Source of the DNA: Bacillus aerolatus
Lineage (GTDB): Bacteria > Bacillota > Bacilli > Bacillales > Domibacillaceae
DNA length: 64,000 bases
Assembly (NCBI RefSeq): GCF_009183655.1
Contig: NZ_WEIO01000003.1
Coordinates: 62,001 to 126,000, forward strand
Direction: 5' to 3'
Shown in pieces: positions 26,027-34,836 of the stretch. A program made the translations under genes and the position numbers. The notes beneath the pieces were generated by a model. It made no database searches. It was not told the DNA's origin and was given only the letters and a program-made list of their open reading frames with translations. Each line of letters starts with the position of its first letter. Within the stretch, counting starts at the first letter, position 1.

Positions 26027-26731
26027 TTATTTATTACCGTAATAATAGTAATAACTTGACTCTTTCAATTTATGGTTATTTAATACAACACCAAGCGGTT
26101 TAGCTTTAGCTGACTGCAGCAACTCTTTTGCTTTTATAGCACCGTCGGCTTCTGTTTTTCCGCTGTTTACGACGAGTATGGTACCGTCACACTGATTGGC
26201 CAGCACTTGCGCATCCGTTACAGCCAGCACCGGTGGTGTATCAAAAATGACCAAATCGTACAAGCTGTAAGCTTCATTAAGAAACTGTTCCATTATCCGA
26301 GAGCCTAATAATTCGGCGGGGTTAGGCGGGATCGGCCCGGAAAGCAGCACATCCAGCCCATTTACATCCGTTTCTACTACTGCTACAGAGAGACTTTTTT
26401 GCTTGGCTAAGACATTCGTTAATCCAATCGTATTCGTTAAATTAAAAGTATATTGCATCGTTGGCTTGCGCATATCAGCATCCACCAGCAGTACACTCTT
26501 CCCTTGCTGAGCAAAAACAATCGCCAAGTTGGCTGCCGTTGTTGACTTCCCTTCACCAGGGCCTGCAGAGGTGATCAGCAGAGAACGGATTGCTTGATCG
26601 ACTGACGAAAATATAATGTTTGTGCGAATCGTTCGGTATTGCTCGGAAATTGGTGATTTCGGATCAGTTTTAGCGATAAGTTTTCGCTGCGTCTGACCGG
26701 GAGCTTCATTTCTCTTTTTCTTAAGAACCAA
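26027..26731 (-). CDS. Bacterial tyrosine kinase (EpsB/YwqD family), copy 2
   Basis: Paralogue of 989-1690 with Walker [10 protein letters not shown] near residue 57, Walker A' [10 protein letters not shown], Walker B VIFDTPP and a C-terminal SSYYYYYGNK tyrosine cluster. TTG 26731 is the preferred start: AGAGGTG lies six bases upstream and it overlaps the adaptor's stop by 11 bp, exactly as in copy 1. Its place at the head of the synthesis operon makes it the functional EpsB counterpart. Confidence 0.94.
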   Translation of the reverse strand: MVLKKKRNEAPGQTQRKLIAKTDPKSPISEQYRTIRTNIIFSSVDQAIRSLLITSAGPGEGKSTTAANLAIVFAQQGKSVLLVDADMRKPTMQYTFNLTNTIGLTNVLAKQKSLSVAVVETDVNGLDVLLSGPIPPNPAELLGSRIMEQFLNEAYSLYDLVIFDTPPVLAVTDAQVLANQCDGTILVVNSGKTEADGAIKAKELLQSAKAKPLGVVLNNHKLKESSYYYYYGNK

Positions 26732-27467
26732 TGGTTTCACCTCTTACTGTTGCTTTCTGTGTTGCGGGAACAGTGCTTTTTCCTTTATTTTGTACATCGA
26801 TAACTGTTACGCTGCCGAGTACCGGAAGACCGAGTAGCTTTTCAACGTCCTGCTCGGATTTAATGGTGTTATCCATGTATTCAAGCAGAAAAGCGAGACC
26901 GACACCTGTCATTAATCCGACAACGAGTGCGATAGCAATATTTAAGAGCGGTTTCGGCTTTACGGGTGCTGCCCCCTCTTTTGCTTCAGCTTGGGCCAAA
27001 ATGCTGACATTATCGACATTCATAATTTTGACGATTTCACTTTGAAACACACGGGCTGTTTCATTTGCAATGTCCGCCGCTATTGTTGGGTCTTCATCCC
27101 GTACGGCCACATTCACGACCTGTGAATCTTTTTCACTTTGCACTGTAATTTTTTCGTTTAACCCGGCCGCCGTCATATCTAAATCAAGATTTTGAGCGAC
27201 TTTGTCAAGAATAGCCGGACTTTTAATAATGACATTGTATGTATTGATTAACTGCAGGTTTGTCTGTACCTCAGCCGGATTATACAGTTGCTGCTCTGAT
27301 TTTGCCTGATTCACAAGCAGCTGAGTCGATGTCTGGTAAATAGGAGTAAGAACGAAATAACTGATGAGTCCGCTAATTAAAGCGGCTGTAAACGTAATGA
27401 GCACTATTAGTTTTAATCGCTTTTTTAATGTATCTGCTAGTTCTCGCAAGCTGATGGTTTCTTCCAT
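26721..27467 (-). CDS. Chain-length determinant / kinase adaptor (Wzz/EpsA family), copy 2
   Basis: A 248-residue polysaccharide co-polymerase with two membrane helices (about 18-40 and 170-192, the second with [18 protein letters not shown]) and a cytoplasmic tail that should activate the kinase. First gene of the long operon running to 10111. The ribosome site AGGAGG precedes ATG 27467, and a good sigma-A promoter is 45-75 bases further upstream. Confidence 0.94.
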   Translation of the reverse strand: MEETISLRELADTLKKRLKLIVLITFTAALISGLISYFVLTPIYQTSTQLLVNQAKSEQQLYNPAEVQTNLQLINTYNVIIKSPAILDKVAQNLDLDMTAAGLNEKITVQSEKDSQVVNVAVRDEDPTIAADIANETARVFQSEIVKIMNVDNVSILAQAEAKEGAAPVKPKPLLNIAIALVVGLMTGVGLAFLLEYMDNTIKSEQDVEKLLGLPVLGSVTVIDVQNKGKSTVPATQKATVRGETIGS

Positions 27468-27510
27468 AAAATCCTCCTAAATAAATGTCGAAAAGGTATT
27501 ATTTGACGAA

Positions 27511-27539
27511 ATTGTAGCATACTGAATATTAACTTTCAG
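27511..27539 (-). promoter_or_regulatory. Sigma-A promoter of the exopolysaccharide operon
   Basis: Minus strand: -35 CTGAAA (27539-27534), 17-base spacer, extended -10 TGCTACAAT (TACAAT at 27516-27511). It is the best promoter-like sequence before the operon. Confidence 0.65.
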
Positions 27540-27617
27540 AGAAATTAAGCATAATTATCATAAGTTTAACACTCTTGTAATATTTTGTATTAAAATTACA
27601 AAACTATTAAACAATTT

Positions 27618-27656
27618 TCACAAAGCAAAACAGCCAAAAGAAGGCTGCTTTGCTCA
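27618..27656 (-). terminator. Intrinsic terminator after SLH gene
   Basis: Minus strand: AGCAAAGCAGCC pairs with GGCTGTTTTGCT around TTCTTTT. It follows the stop of the SLH gene by about ten bases. Confidence 0.65.
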
Positions 27657-27666
27657 AGAGTTAAAA

Positions 27667-29715
27667 TTATTTTAATTCACTCATCAAGTCTGCTTTAATT
27701 AAGAATTCAGCAAGAATACGGGCCATTTGGTCACGTTTTGTAAATGCCGTCGGCTCAAAGTTGCCTTTGGTCGTACCGGCTACAATGCCTGCTTGGTAGG
27801 CACGGAGAACATCCTCACGAGTAGAAGCACCCACTTTTTTCGCATCTTTAAAATCTGTAATTTTCTTATTCTTGTTAAACTTCTCTTTATCAAAGTCGAC
27901 GAAACTTAAGTTCAGCGCACGGCCGATCATTGCTGTTGCTTCCGCACGGGTAATTCTGTCATTTGGAGCAAATGTGCCATTTTTCTTACCAGCGACAACG
28001 CCATTTTTCACAGCTGCCATTAATGCACCTTCTACGTTAAACCACTCATCGCCTTTCACATCTTTAAAACGGCCATCATAATCAGCTCCCGGAAGACCTA
28101 ATGCGCGAGTCAGTAATACAGCAAATTGCGCACGAGTCATATATTCATCCGGACCGTATTTGCCATTTGTTTTTCCGCTGATGATATACTTTGAAGCTAA
28201 TGACTCAATATAGTTTTCCGCCCAATTATTACCTTTGTCAACATCAGGGAAAGTTACATTTCCTTCAATCACTGTGTACACAGAGCTTCTTAACGATTTA
28301 ACAACCGCTTTTTGTTTGTCGTCTTCCGTCACAAACCTAGTTGGTACAGCACTGAACGTATTGTCATCATTAACGCGTACACCTGTTGCACGATTCGTAT
28401 TCACATTAGCATTTAAGCCGAATCCGCGTTTTACATATTCGTTCCCTACATTGCGTAAAATAACTGATTTATCACCGCCGACAGCTTCTACAGAGAAATC
28501 AACGATTTGCGAAAGAACTTTTGCTCCCTTCGCTTGAACTGCTTTCGTTACTTCTAGAGCTCTTGCAGATGGAACAGGATTCACAGATACTTTTAAAGAT
28601 AATTCAGAAACTGGCACACCGAGTTTTTTCGCAAGCGCAGCTGTGTCCACATCCTCTACTTCAATTTCATAAGAAACGCCGTCTCCTTGTACAGTAATAT
28701 CTGCATCTGGCGCTTTTGCTTTGAGCTTATCTATCAACTCCGCAGGAATCAATAAAGAAACTGTTTGTCCAACTTCCACTTTCGGAAGATTAATTACTAC
28801 CTCATCTTTCTCTGGCGTAACAACTGCCACAATCTCATCAATCAATGCATCGGGAATCGTCCCAATGACTTCATTTCCGTTTGCTTCCACAACAGGAGTA
28901 ACCTCTACCCCATCATCTGTTGGAGTGGTGTCACCAGGAGTTGGTCCAGGCGTACCGCCTCCACCATTACCAGGAGGGGTCGGTTCTTCTGGCTTCTCAT
29001 TTGCTTTTTTCAGCGCTTTGACTACAACTTTTGCTGCTGAAAGATTAGGGTCTATTTTTTGGACAAGCTCTTTTATCGCCCCAGGTGCTTCCTCTTGATT
29101 AATATTTCGTAAAATGGTCTTTGTTATGACGGCATTTTCACTCGGATCTTTGGCCGACAACAACGCCCTTGTCAAAGCAATCGCATGTTTTTCTTCGCTA
29201 AGATCCTCTATCTCTGTCAACTGAATAATATCTAAAAACTTTTGTTCAACATTCGCCACATACGTTAAATACTGGTCCATTGTAATCGAAGTTCCCTCTG
29301 ATTCAAATACTGCTTCTACATTTGGGCTTTGTTCTTTAGCGAAGGCTTCGATATCCTCCTTTTTCGCTTCCAGAAGATTTACTTCTGTAATAAAGTCAAT
29401 CGTAGCTACAAATAGAGCCCTTCCTTCCTCTGATACAGGAGCTTTGAGAATTCGATCAACGTAGTCTTCTGCGCTAATTCTATCAGCTTTTTCTTGGGCC
29501 TCATTAAGAACCTGAATGTCTTCATCCGTTAGATGCTTTCTTACAGTTTGCAAGTAAGCTACCAAACTTTCTAAATCTGTAAAGTTCAAGTTTTGTTCCG
29601 CTGCTTCTACTTGATCAGCATGGAAACCCCCTCCAAATGCAGCAATCGGCGTAAAAGCTACTGTAGCAGCAATCATTGCTTTCAACGCTTTGTTACTAAA
29701 CGGATACCTTTTCAT
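27667..29715 (-). CDS. S-layer-homology surface protein, C-terminal SLH triplet
   Basis: A 682-residue exported protein. It has a signal peptide ending near residue 38, a charged helical N-terminal region (about 40-235) rich in Glu/Lys, a Pro/Gly/Thr linker (about 240-275), a beta-rich middle domain, and three SLH motifs at about 490-680 (FPDVDKGNNWAENYIESLAS, FKDVKGDEWFNVEGALMAAV, ITDFKDAKKV...). SLH domains bind pyruvylated wall polymers. ATG 29715 is preferred, since GGGGAG lies six bases upstream. No adhesion function can be read from the middle domain. Confidence 0.92.
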   Translation of the reverse strand: MKRYPFSNKALKAMIAATVAFTPIAAFGGGFHADQVEAAEQNLNFTDLESLVAYLQTVRKHLTDEDIQVLNEAQEKADRISAEDYVDRILKAPVSEEGRALFVATIDFITEVNLLEAKKEDIEAFAKEQSPNVEAVFESEGTSITMDQYLTYVANVEQKFLDIIQLTEIEDLSEEKHAIALTRALLSAKDPSENAVITKTILRNINQEEAPGAIKELVQKIDPNLSAAKVVVKALKKANEKPEEPTPPGNGGGGTPGPTPGDTTPTDDGVEVTPVVEANGNEVIGTIPDALIDEIVAVVTPEKDEVVINLPKVEVGQTVSLLIPAELIDKLKAKAPDADITVQGDGVSYEIEVEDVDTAALAKKLGVPVSELSLKVSVNPVPSARALEVTKAVQAKGAKVLSQIVDFSVEAVGGDKSVILRNVGNEYVKRGFGLNANVNTNRATGVRVNDDNTFSAVPTRFVTEDDKQKAVVKSLRSSVYTVIEGNVTFPDVDKGNNWAENYIESLASKYIISGKTNGKYGPDEYMTRAQFAVLLTRALGLPGADYDGRFKDVKGDEWFNVEGALMAAVKNGVVAGKKNGTFAPNDRITRAEATAMIGRALNLSFVDFDKEKFNKNKKITDFKDAKKVGASTREDVLRAYQAGIVAGTTKGNFEPTAFTKRDQMARILAEFLIKADLMSELK

Positions 29716-29967
29716 TCTCATCTCCCCTTACTTAATATACTCTCTATGTAGGTTGTACATTGTTGAAAATAAGAATTAGAAATAAATCCAATTATTCTCA
29801 TAAAGATTACACACACACATCATAGCTTATAACATTCTGACAATCAAACAAAATTGGATAAATAGTTATATAATACCAATTTTATCATTATATTCTTTTC
29901 TGCCTATCTTTTACTGTTTGCAATGCTATACTGTTAAAAAATCAAATTAACGGAGGCTGGTAAGTAC

Positions 29968-30672
29968 ATGAGGAAATTCATCAAATTTTCTTTAGTGGCT
30001 TTGCTAGTACTGGCTGCTGGTACGGGAGCTGCGATTTACTACTTTGCAAAAGTAAAAAATTATGATGTTGCCGATCAAAAAGTTGATGAAATTATCGAAA
30101 AACAATACAGCATCAAGCTGCCTGATGGGACATCGCTCCCAGAAGGAATTAAGAAAGATGCAGATGGAAGTGTGTGGATAGACAAGAATGGCCATTATAT
30201 ACTAGAGAATGGCAGCACGGTCGCCCCTGAAAAATGGATGACTGAAAATAGCCAACTCGGCAACAGCGGAATAGCGAGCGCCAACACATTAGCTGACGGG
30301 GGAAACGATCCAAATAAAAAAGTGACCGTTGATACTATTAAAAACCGCTATGCTTCTACTTTTAGCAATTTACAGGGACAGGCAGAAAACCAATTAGGAA
30401 CTTTAGTCGGACAAGCAAAAAAAGAATACACTCAAAAGTTAGCAAACGGTGAAAAAATCAATCCGGCTTATTTTTATCAAAAATACTCCAATGCAGCAGA
30501 TGCGGTTGAGTCGAAAACTGACGCTGCTTTTAACACCGTCTACAACACACTAAAAAATGATTTGAAAAATAACAACTACAGCACTTCTCATGCCGAGCCA
30601 TTTAAAACGAGCTATGAAAATGTAAAAGCACAACAGAGAAACGAGTTAATGAAAAAGGTCACCGGCAGATAA
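29968..30672 (+). CDS. Exported or membrane-anchored protein of unknown function
   Basis: A 234-residue protein with an N-terminal membrane helix (KFSLVALLVLAAGTGAAIYYF, residues 5-25) and an external part holding a GTSLPEGIKKDADGSVWIDK segment followed by a long Ala/Lys/Asn-rich helical tail. It has no cysteines. I do not recognise the family. GGAGG lies 11 bases before the ATG, a little far. Single gene, closed by a very strong terminator. Confidence 0.75.
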   Translation: MRKFIKFSLVALLVLAAGTGAAIYYFAKVKNYDVADQKVDEIIEKQYSIKLPDGTSLPEGIKKDADGSVWIDKNGHYILENGSTVAPEKWMTENSQLGNSGIASANTLADGGNDPNKKVTVDTIKNRYASTFSNLQGQAENQLGTLVGQAKKEYTQKLANGEKINPAYFYQKYSNAADAVESKTDAAFNTVYNTLKNDLKNNNYSTSHAEPFKTSYENVKAQQRNELMKKVTGR

Positions 30673-30717
30673 TAATTGTCTCTCCCTTCCTTAACGTTTC
30701 GATCACCAAAAAGGGTA

Positions 30718-30768
30718 ACGAAAAAAGGAGCAATTCCCCTATTAAGAGGAGTTGCTCCTTTTTTCGTT
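30718..30768 (+). terminator. Strong intrinsic terminator
   Basis: ACGAAAAAAGGAGCAA pairs with TTGCTCCTTTTTTCGT around a short loop; at least 16 nearly perfect pairs and flanking A and T runs. Confidence 0.9.
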
Positions 30769-30842
30769 GCTATATTAATTATAAAGAGCGGCCTATGGAA
30801 TTAGCGGCCAGCTGTTTGTCCTCTGCTTGGCTGCCGCTTTTT

Positions 30843-30985
30843 CAATCGGATGACCGGGTTTCAGCGGGAATCACGCATTTATAGTCGACATTTCGAGTTT
30901 TACAGCCGGTTATGGCGAATTCACAGTCGGTTTTCCGCTTTTTGCAGTCCATATCGTCTATTTTGCAAACGCCAAGGCAGTTTGT
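30843..30985. repeat. 21-bp-period intergenic repeat cluster A
   Basis: Degenerate units with core TTTACAGTCGG. Core starts are at 30843, 30862, 30882, 30903, 30924, 30945 and 30966: four exact 21-bp steps after two of 19-20. About eleven bases between cores vary. It is the reverse orientation of cluster C (34591-34690). Confidence 0.85.
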
Positions 30986-31136
30986 GGCCTAATCTACAAA
31001 TGACCCATCGAAAGAAATGTAAATATTATTAAAATAGTGTAAATATTTCAATAAAATAGTCTATTCAGTCTAGTTAATATTAACCACTATGATATAGTAA
31101 AACTGAATTTGATGATAATGAGGGGGATACGTACTT

Positions 31137-31598
31137 ATGAAAATTGTTAAACGTTACAAAATTTCGTTACGCACTATGGCTCTTGTCGAACAATATCATC
31201 ACGATTATAACACGATTATTTATGACGAAGATGGCGTCTATTACTCCAAACAAACTGTAAGATCGATTCTCGAAGACGCCTGCATGCGCGGATTTTCCAC
31301 GTATGAAGGCAGGACCAAAGTTGCTCGCAAGCTCCTGAATTACATTCAGAAGACACCGTTGCTTATTTGTCTCAATAAAAACATTTGCGCCTTTCCAACG
31401 ATGTCACCAAACAATTACGGCTGCATTTGGATCATTCATCACCAAGTCCAAAACTGCCAGATGAAGGATCGCAAACTAACCGTTACATTTAATAATGGCA
31501 CACAGCTGCCGCTCGATTGTTCTCTCCGTGTCTTCAAACAACAACAAGAACGCACGTCTAACTGCATCAATTACTACTATCGTAATTTGTTGACTTAA
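31137..31598 (+). CDS. comK: ComK-family competence transcription factor
   Basis: A 153-residue ComK-like protein. The block ICLNKNICAFPTMSPNNYGC, then WIIHHQVQNC, the VTFNNGTQLPLDCS strand pair and the FKQQQERTSNCIN helix correspond to the DNA-binding core of B. subtilis ComK. The N-terminal tail is similar in place but the C-terminus stops about 40 residues earlier than B. subtilis ComK, where the degradation tag lies. ComK activates DNA-uptake genes. GAGGGGG precedes the ATG. The AT-rich 100 bases upstream may hold ComK boxes but none is convincing. Confidence 0.88.
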   Translation: MKIVKRYKISLRTMALVEQYHHDYNTIIYDEDGVYYSKQTVRSILEDACMRGFSTYEGRTKVARKLLNYIQKTPLLICLNKNICAFPTMSPNNYGCIWIIHHQVQNCQMKDRKLTVTFNNGTQLPLDCSLRVFKQQQERTSNCINYYYRNLLT

Positions 31599-31985
31599 TG
31601 TTACAAACAACGTTTTCTGTCATACTTTTAAGGGCTATTAAGACATCGTCTGGGAATTTTGCCATGCAGCCTATATAACAACATACATACATATTATGAT
31701 TTTCATCCAGTAACGGGCCCCGCTCAATGAGTTGGGGTTTTTACTAGTTTGTAGAACGATTTAAAGCCTCCATCTCTTCCTCATTTAATATAGAAGCAGA
31801 TCATTACTAGGCAGTCTTTTCGTTATATGCAAATAGAAACTTTTGCCTCATTATGTCGAATAAATGGCTATTTTTACAACTTTTCCGACCTTTTTCTCAA
31901 CTTTTGAAATATTACGGAAATAAACACCAAAATATTTAAAAAATGCTAAAATGAAAACTGCATTTGCCAAAAACCTATTAAGGCG
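31599..31985. other. Intergenic region, comK to amidase
   Basis: No gene seen. A weak hairpin CCCC(GCTCAATGAGTT)GGGG followed by T5 at 31718-31745 could end the comK transcript. A short stretch at 31804-31822 (actaggcagtctttt) resembles the repeated block near 34780 and 37195. AT-rich sequence at 31900-31970 likely holds the amidase promoter. Confidence 0.45.
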
Positions 31986-33545
31986 GTGGTTATTATTAGA
32001 AAACTATTTATCTGTCTAGCTTCTTTTCTGCTCTTTTTCTCGTTGCAGACAGATCCATTAACGGCAAAAGCAGCGCAAAGTACGATTCAAATTGCTGTAC
32101 ACAAAGCGAATATTCGCAGTGAGCCAAGCATGACATCAAGTGTAATCGGACAAGCAGACAGGAATGAGCAGTACTCTGTGTTGAAAGAAAAATATGACTG
32201 GTATCAAATTCAGCTGGACAACGGCAAAAAAGGCTGGGTGGCCGGTTACATTGTGACAAAGACTCATCAAGCGAATCGGTCATCGAGCAGCAATAGTTTA
32301 TCTGGCACGATTCAAATTGCAGTAAATAAAGCGAATGTCCGCAGTGAGCCGAGCAAGACGGCAAGCGTGATCGCTCAGGCTGATCGAAATGAACAGTATC
32401 AAGTGATGAAAGAGAAATATGGCTGGTATCAAATTCAGCTGGCTAACGGCAAAAAAGGCTGGGTAGCCGGTTATATTGTGATAAAAGGCAGCGGCGGAAC
32501 TCAGCAGGCTGTGAAAGGAACTTCCTCCAAAAAAACAGGTACGATCACTGCGGATAATTTACATGTCCGAAACAGCCCTTCTTTATCAGCCGGCATTATG
32601 GGGAAACTACATATTGGCGACCAAGTAACGGTAGCCGGGACAAAAAATGATTGGGTGAACATTACTTATAAAAGTCAGGATGCCTGGGTAAACAAACAGT
32701 TTATTCGAATCAATGAAGCGAATAAGCTAAGCAATACTCAAGCTTCTGTTGATGGGTTTGCCGTCATATTACACGACAGAACAAACATCCGCTCCGCTGC
32801 AGGGGTATCCTCTTCAGTTGTCACTAAAGGTTCTCAAGGTGAACGGTATCCAATCATTGGCCGGGAAGGCGACTGGTATAAAATTACGTTAGCAAGCGGC
32901 AGGCAAGCATATGTGGCCAGTTGGGTTGTATCAGTAAATGGAGAAGGCAACGCCAGCACGGCTCCTTCCGCTCAAACAACACAGCCAAATGCTAGCCGCT
33001 CCACGAGTCTGCAAGGTAAAACCATTGTTTTAGACCCGGGTCATGGCGGCAAAGATCCTGGCGCTACCAGCATGAAAGGGACGTTCGAAAAATATTTAAC
33101 GATGCAAACGTCGCAGCTCTTGTATCAGAAATTGACAAAGGCAGGAGCCACTGTCATTTTAACCCGCTCAAATGACAGCTATGTCTCTCTTCCTTCACGA
33201 GTATCGGCATCTAACCACCTTAAAGCCGATGCCTTCATTAGCATTCACTATGACAGTACATACCACGCAGGAGCGAATGGGTTCACGACTTATTATAAAC
33301 ATGGGTATCAAGAGACCCTCGCAAAAAGTGTGAATAAGGAACTTACCCGCACCCTGCCTTTAAAAGATCGTGGTACTCGCCAAGGTGATTATTACGTTAT
33401 TCGCGAAAATAGCCAGCCTGCTATTTTGCTGGAGCTTGGTTATTTAAGCAACCCGCGGGAAGGATCATTAATCGTCACTACGCCATATCAGGAGTCTGTC
33501 ACGAATAGTATTTACAACGGATTAAATTCATATTTCAGTCGTTAA
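31986..33545 (+). CDS. N-acetylmuramoyl-L-alanine amidase with four SH3b domains
   Basis: A secreted 519-residue wall hydrolase. The signal peptide ends near residue 30 (AKAA), followed by four bacterial SH3 domains at about 31-90, 105-162, 178-238 and 256-312 (the first two nearly identical: VRSEPS, YGWYQIQL, GKKGWVAGYIV), then an Amidase_3 domain from about 345 (TIVLDPGHGGKDPGA, zinc His; SIHYDSTY; ILLELGYLSN with the catalytic Glu). It cleaves peptidoglycan stem peptides during growth or division. The frame opens with GTG 31986, but the ribosome site GGCGGTGG overlaps it and points to ATT 31995. Confidence 0.93.
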   Translation: MVIIRKLFICLASFLLFFSLQTDPLTAKAAQSTIQIAVHKANIRSEPSMTSSVIGQADRNEQYSVLKEKYDWYQIQLDNGKKGWVAGYIVTKTHQANRSSSSNSLSGTIQIAVNKANVRSEPSKTASVIAQADRNEQYQVMKEKYGWYQIQLANGKKGWVAGYIVIKGSGGTQQAVKGTSSKKTGTITADNLHVRNSPSLSAGIMGKLHIGDQVTVAGTKNDWVNITYKSQDAWVNKQFIRINEANKLSNTQASVDGFAVILHDRTNIRSAAGVSSSVVTKGSQGERYPIIGREGDWYKITLASGRQAYVASWVVSVNGEGNASTAPSAQTTQPNASRSTSLQGKTIVLDPGHGGKDPGATSMKGTFEKYLTMQTSQLLYQKLTKAGATVILTRSNDSYVSLPSRVSASNHLKADAFISIHYDSTYHAGANGFTTYYKHGYQETLAKSVNKELTRTLPLKDRGTRQGDYYVIRENSQPAILLELGYLSNPREGSLIVTTPYQESVTNSIYNGLNSYFSR

Positions 33546-33549
33546 TTTT

Positions 33550-33605
33550 TAACGGGGCTGTTCCTAGTCAGTTTTCACTGACTTTCGGAACAGCCCTGTT
33601 TTTAT
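33550..33605 (+). terminator. Intrinsic terminator after amidase gene
   Basis: ACGGGGCTGTTCC pairs with GGAACAGCCCTGT around a 21-base loop that itself can pair (AGTCAG/CTGACT), ending in T5. Confidence 0.85.
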
Positions 33606-33661
33606 GTGTATGGATAGGAGTGACTAACTTTATTGTATTCTTTTAGACAAATCTTGAGCGG

Positions 33662-33840
33662 CGTGCATATTCTGGCTGTTCCTGCGCATAAACCGGACCT
33701 GTGCGCGCAAAAAATCGTTCAACTCGCGCACAAAGTCTCGTGACCGGCGCACAAGTCTATTTGCCGCGCACATTTCGATGATTTTCGTTCAGAAAGCCAT
33801 CATAGCCGTGCATAAACGCCAATGACCTGCGCATAACGCC
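33662..33840. repeat. 21-bp-period intergenic repeat cluster B
   Basis: Units with core TGCGCAYAAA. The GCA of the core starts at 33665, 33686, 33707, 33728, 33749, 33768, 33789 (as TCA), 33810 and 33831: seven exact 21-bp steps and one of 19. Bases between cores vary. No start codon with ribosome site and no long stem are present. A different family from A and C, but with the same period. Confidence 0.88.
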
Positions 33841-34064
33841 GTACGCTCCGTTGTATTTAATGAAGAAAGTGAACGCTGCCTAATGCTAAAAAGGCAGCGT
33901 TGTGTCATTTCGTTATAAGTAAATTGGCCGTACGGCAGCGTCGAACCGTCCGTCTATAGGCACCGTTCCCTTTGTTTGCCGTATCGATCCTGAAAATGAT
34001 TCCCGCTATGCTTGATTCAACCCGGGAATACAAGGAACGCGCGCTTCCATAAAGGAAGAGTTTA

Positions 34065-34559
34065 ATGGCAAGCTTTGATGAAATGGTGGCCGATTTTACC
34101 CCGATGATCCACCATGTGATGAAGTCACTGCATATTTACAAAGACGAAGATGAATTTTTTCAAGTCGGGCAAATTGCGCTTTGGGAAGCTTCTCAAAAAT
34201 TCACTGAAAACAAAGGCAAGTTCTCCAACTATGCCTATACTTACATGAAAGGACGGATGATGAATGCTTTAAAAAGAGCAAACGAAACAAAAGAGCGGAA
34301 CGTGTATCCGGATGAGCCGTTTTGGGAAGCACAAGCCGGCGGCCAAAGCGACACCCCCTTTGAATTAGACGCATTACTCTCTTACGCAGGAGACTTAAGC
34401 GCAAGAGAAAAAACGTGGCTCGTCTGTACGTTTTACTACTGCATGACCATTACAGACATCGCCGCCCAAGAAAACGTTTCCCCATCCGCCGTGAAAAAAT
34501 GGCGTAAACGAGCGATTGAAAAACTTAAAAGTAGCGGGCGGGGATTGTTGATGGATTAA
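34065..34559 (+). CDS. Sigma-70 family RNA polymerase sigma factor
   Basis: A 164-residue sigma factor with region 2 (DEDEFFQVGQIALWEASQKF at about residues 26-45, then KFSNYAYTYMKGRMMNALKR) and region 4 helix-turn-helix (MTITDIAAQENVSPSAVKKW, about 125-144). It is small, like ECF or SigH/ComX-type factors, and has no adjacent anti-sigma gene. The target regulon is unknown; comK 2.5 kb upstream makes a competence link worth testing but unproven. AAAGGAAG precedes the ATG. A fragment of a related 3' end lies at 37045. Confidence 0.88.
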   Translation: MASFDEMVADFTPMIHHVMKSLHIYKDEDEFFQVGQIALWEASQKFTENKGKFSNYAYTYMKGRMMNALKRANETKERNVYPDEPFWEAQAGGQSDTPFELDALLSYAGDLSAREKTWLVCTFYYCMTITDIAAQENVSPSAVKKWRKRAIEKLKSSGRGLLMD

Positions 34560-34590
34560 CAAACACCCTTGCCGGAGTTAAGCCACAGAT

Positions 34591-34690
34591 TTGACTATAA
34601 ATCGGCGCTAGCCGACTGTAATTTGGGTTTGACCGACTATAAATCCGCAGCGGCCGCCTGCAAATTGATGAATACCGACTGTAATCAAAC
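34591..34690. repeat. 21-bp-period intergenic repeat cluster C
   Basis: Five units with core CCGACTRTAAAT; the GAC (or GCC) starts at 34593, 34614, 34635, 34656 and 34677, exactly 21 bp apart each time. Reverse complement matches cluster A. It lies between the sigma factor stop codon and its terminator. Confidence 0.9.
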
Positions 34691-34733
34691 AAGAAGGTGT
34701 CCCAAAAGTCTAAACTTCTAGGACACCTTCTTG
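34690..34733. terminator. Hairpin terminator after sigma factor
   Basis: CAAGAAGGTGTCC pairs perfectly with GGACACCTTCTTG (13 bp) around an 18-base loop. The T-run is weak on the plus strand. Confidence 0.6.
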
Positions 34734-34836
34734 CACTTTCCAGATTATTAAATAAGATTCATCACCCTGCTTTTATCCTAGGTAATGCTAGACTTCACTC
34801 GAAACTTCGTTTTATCATACACCGTCCCCTTTACTC

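Noticed and set aside
30850-31032. Open frame with YSRxxxx seven-residue repeats
   Set aside because: It is only the translation of the 21-bp repeat cluster; no ribosome site and the bases between cores are not codon-like.
31020-31110. ComK boxes (AAAA-N5-TTTT pairs) before comK
   Set aside because: The region is simply AT-rich; I could not find two boxes with permitted spacing.
33662-33840. Repeat clusters as a CRISPR array
   Set aside because: Units of 21 bp with an 8-10 bp core and 11-bp variable parts are too short for repeat plus spacer, and no cas genes are near.
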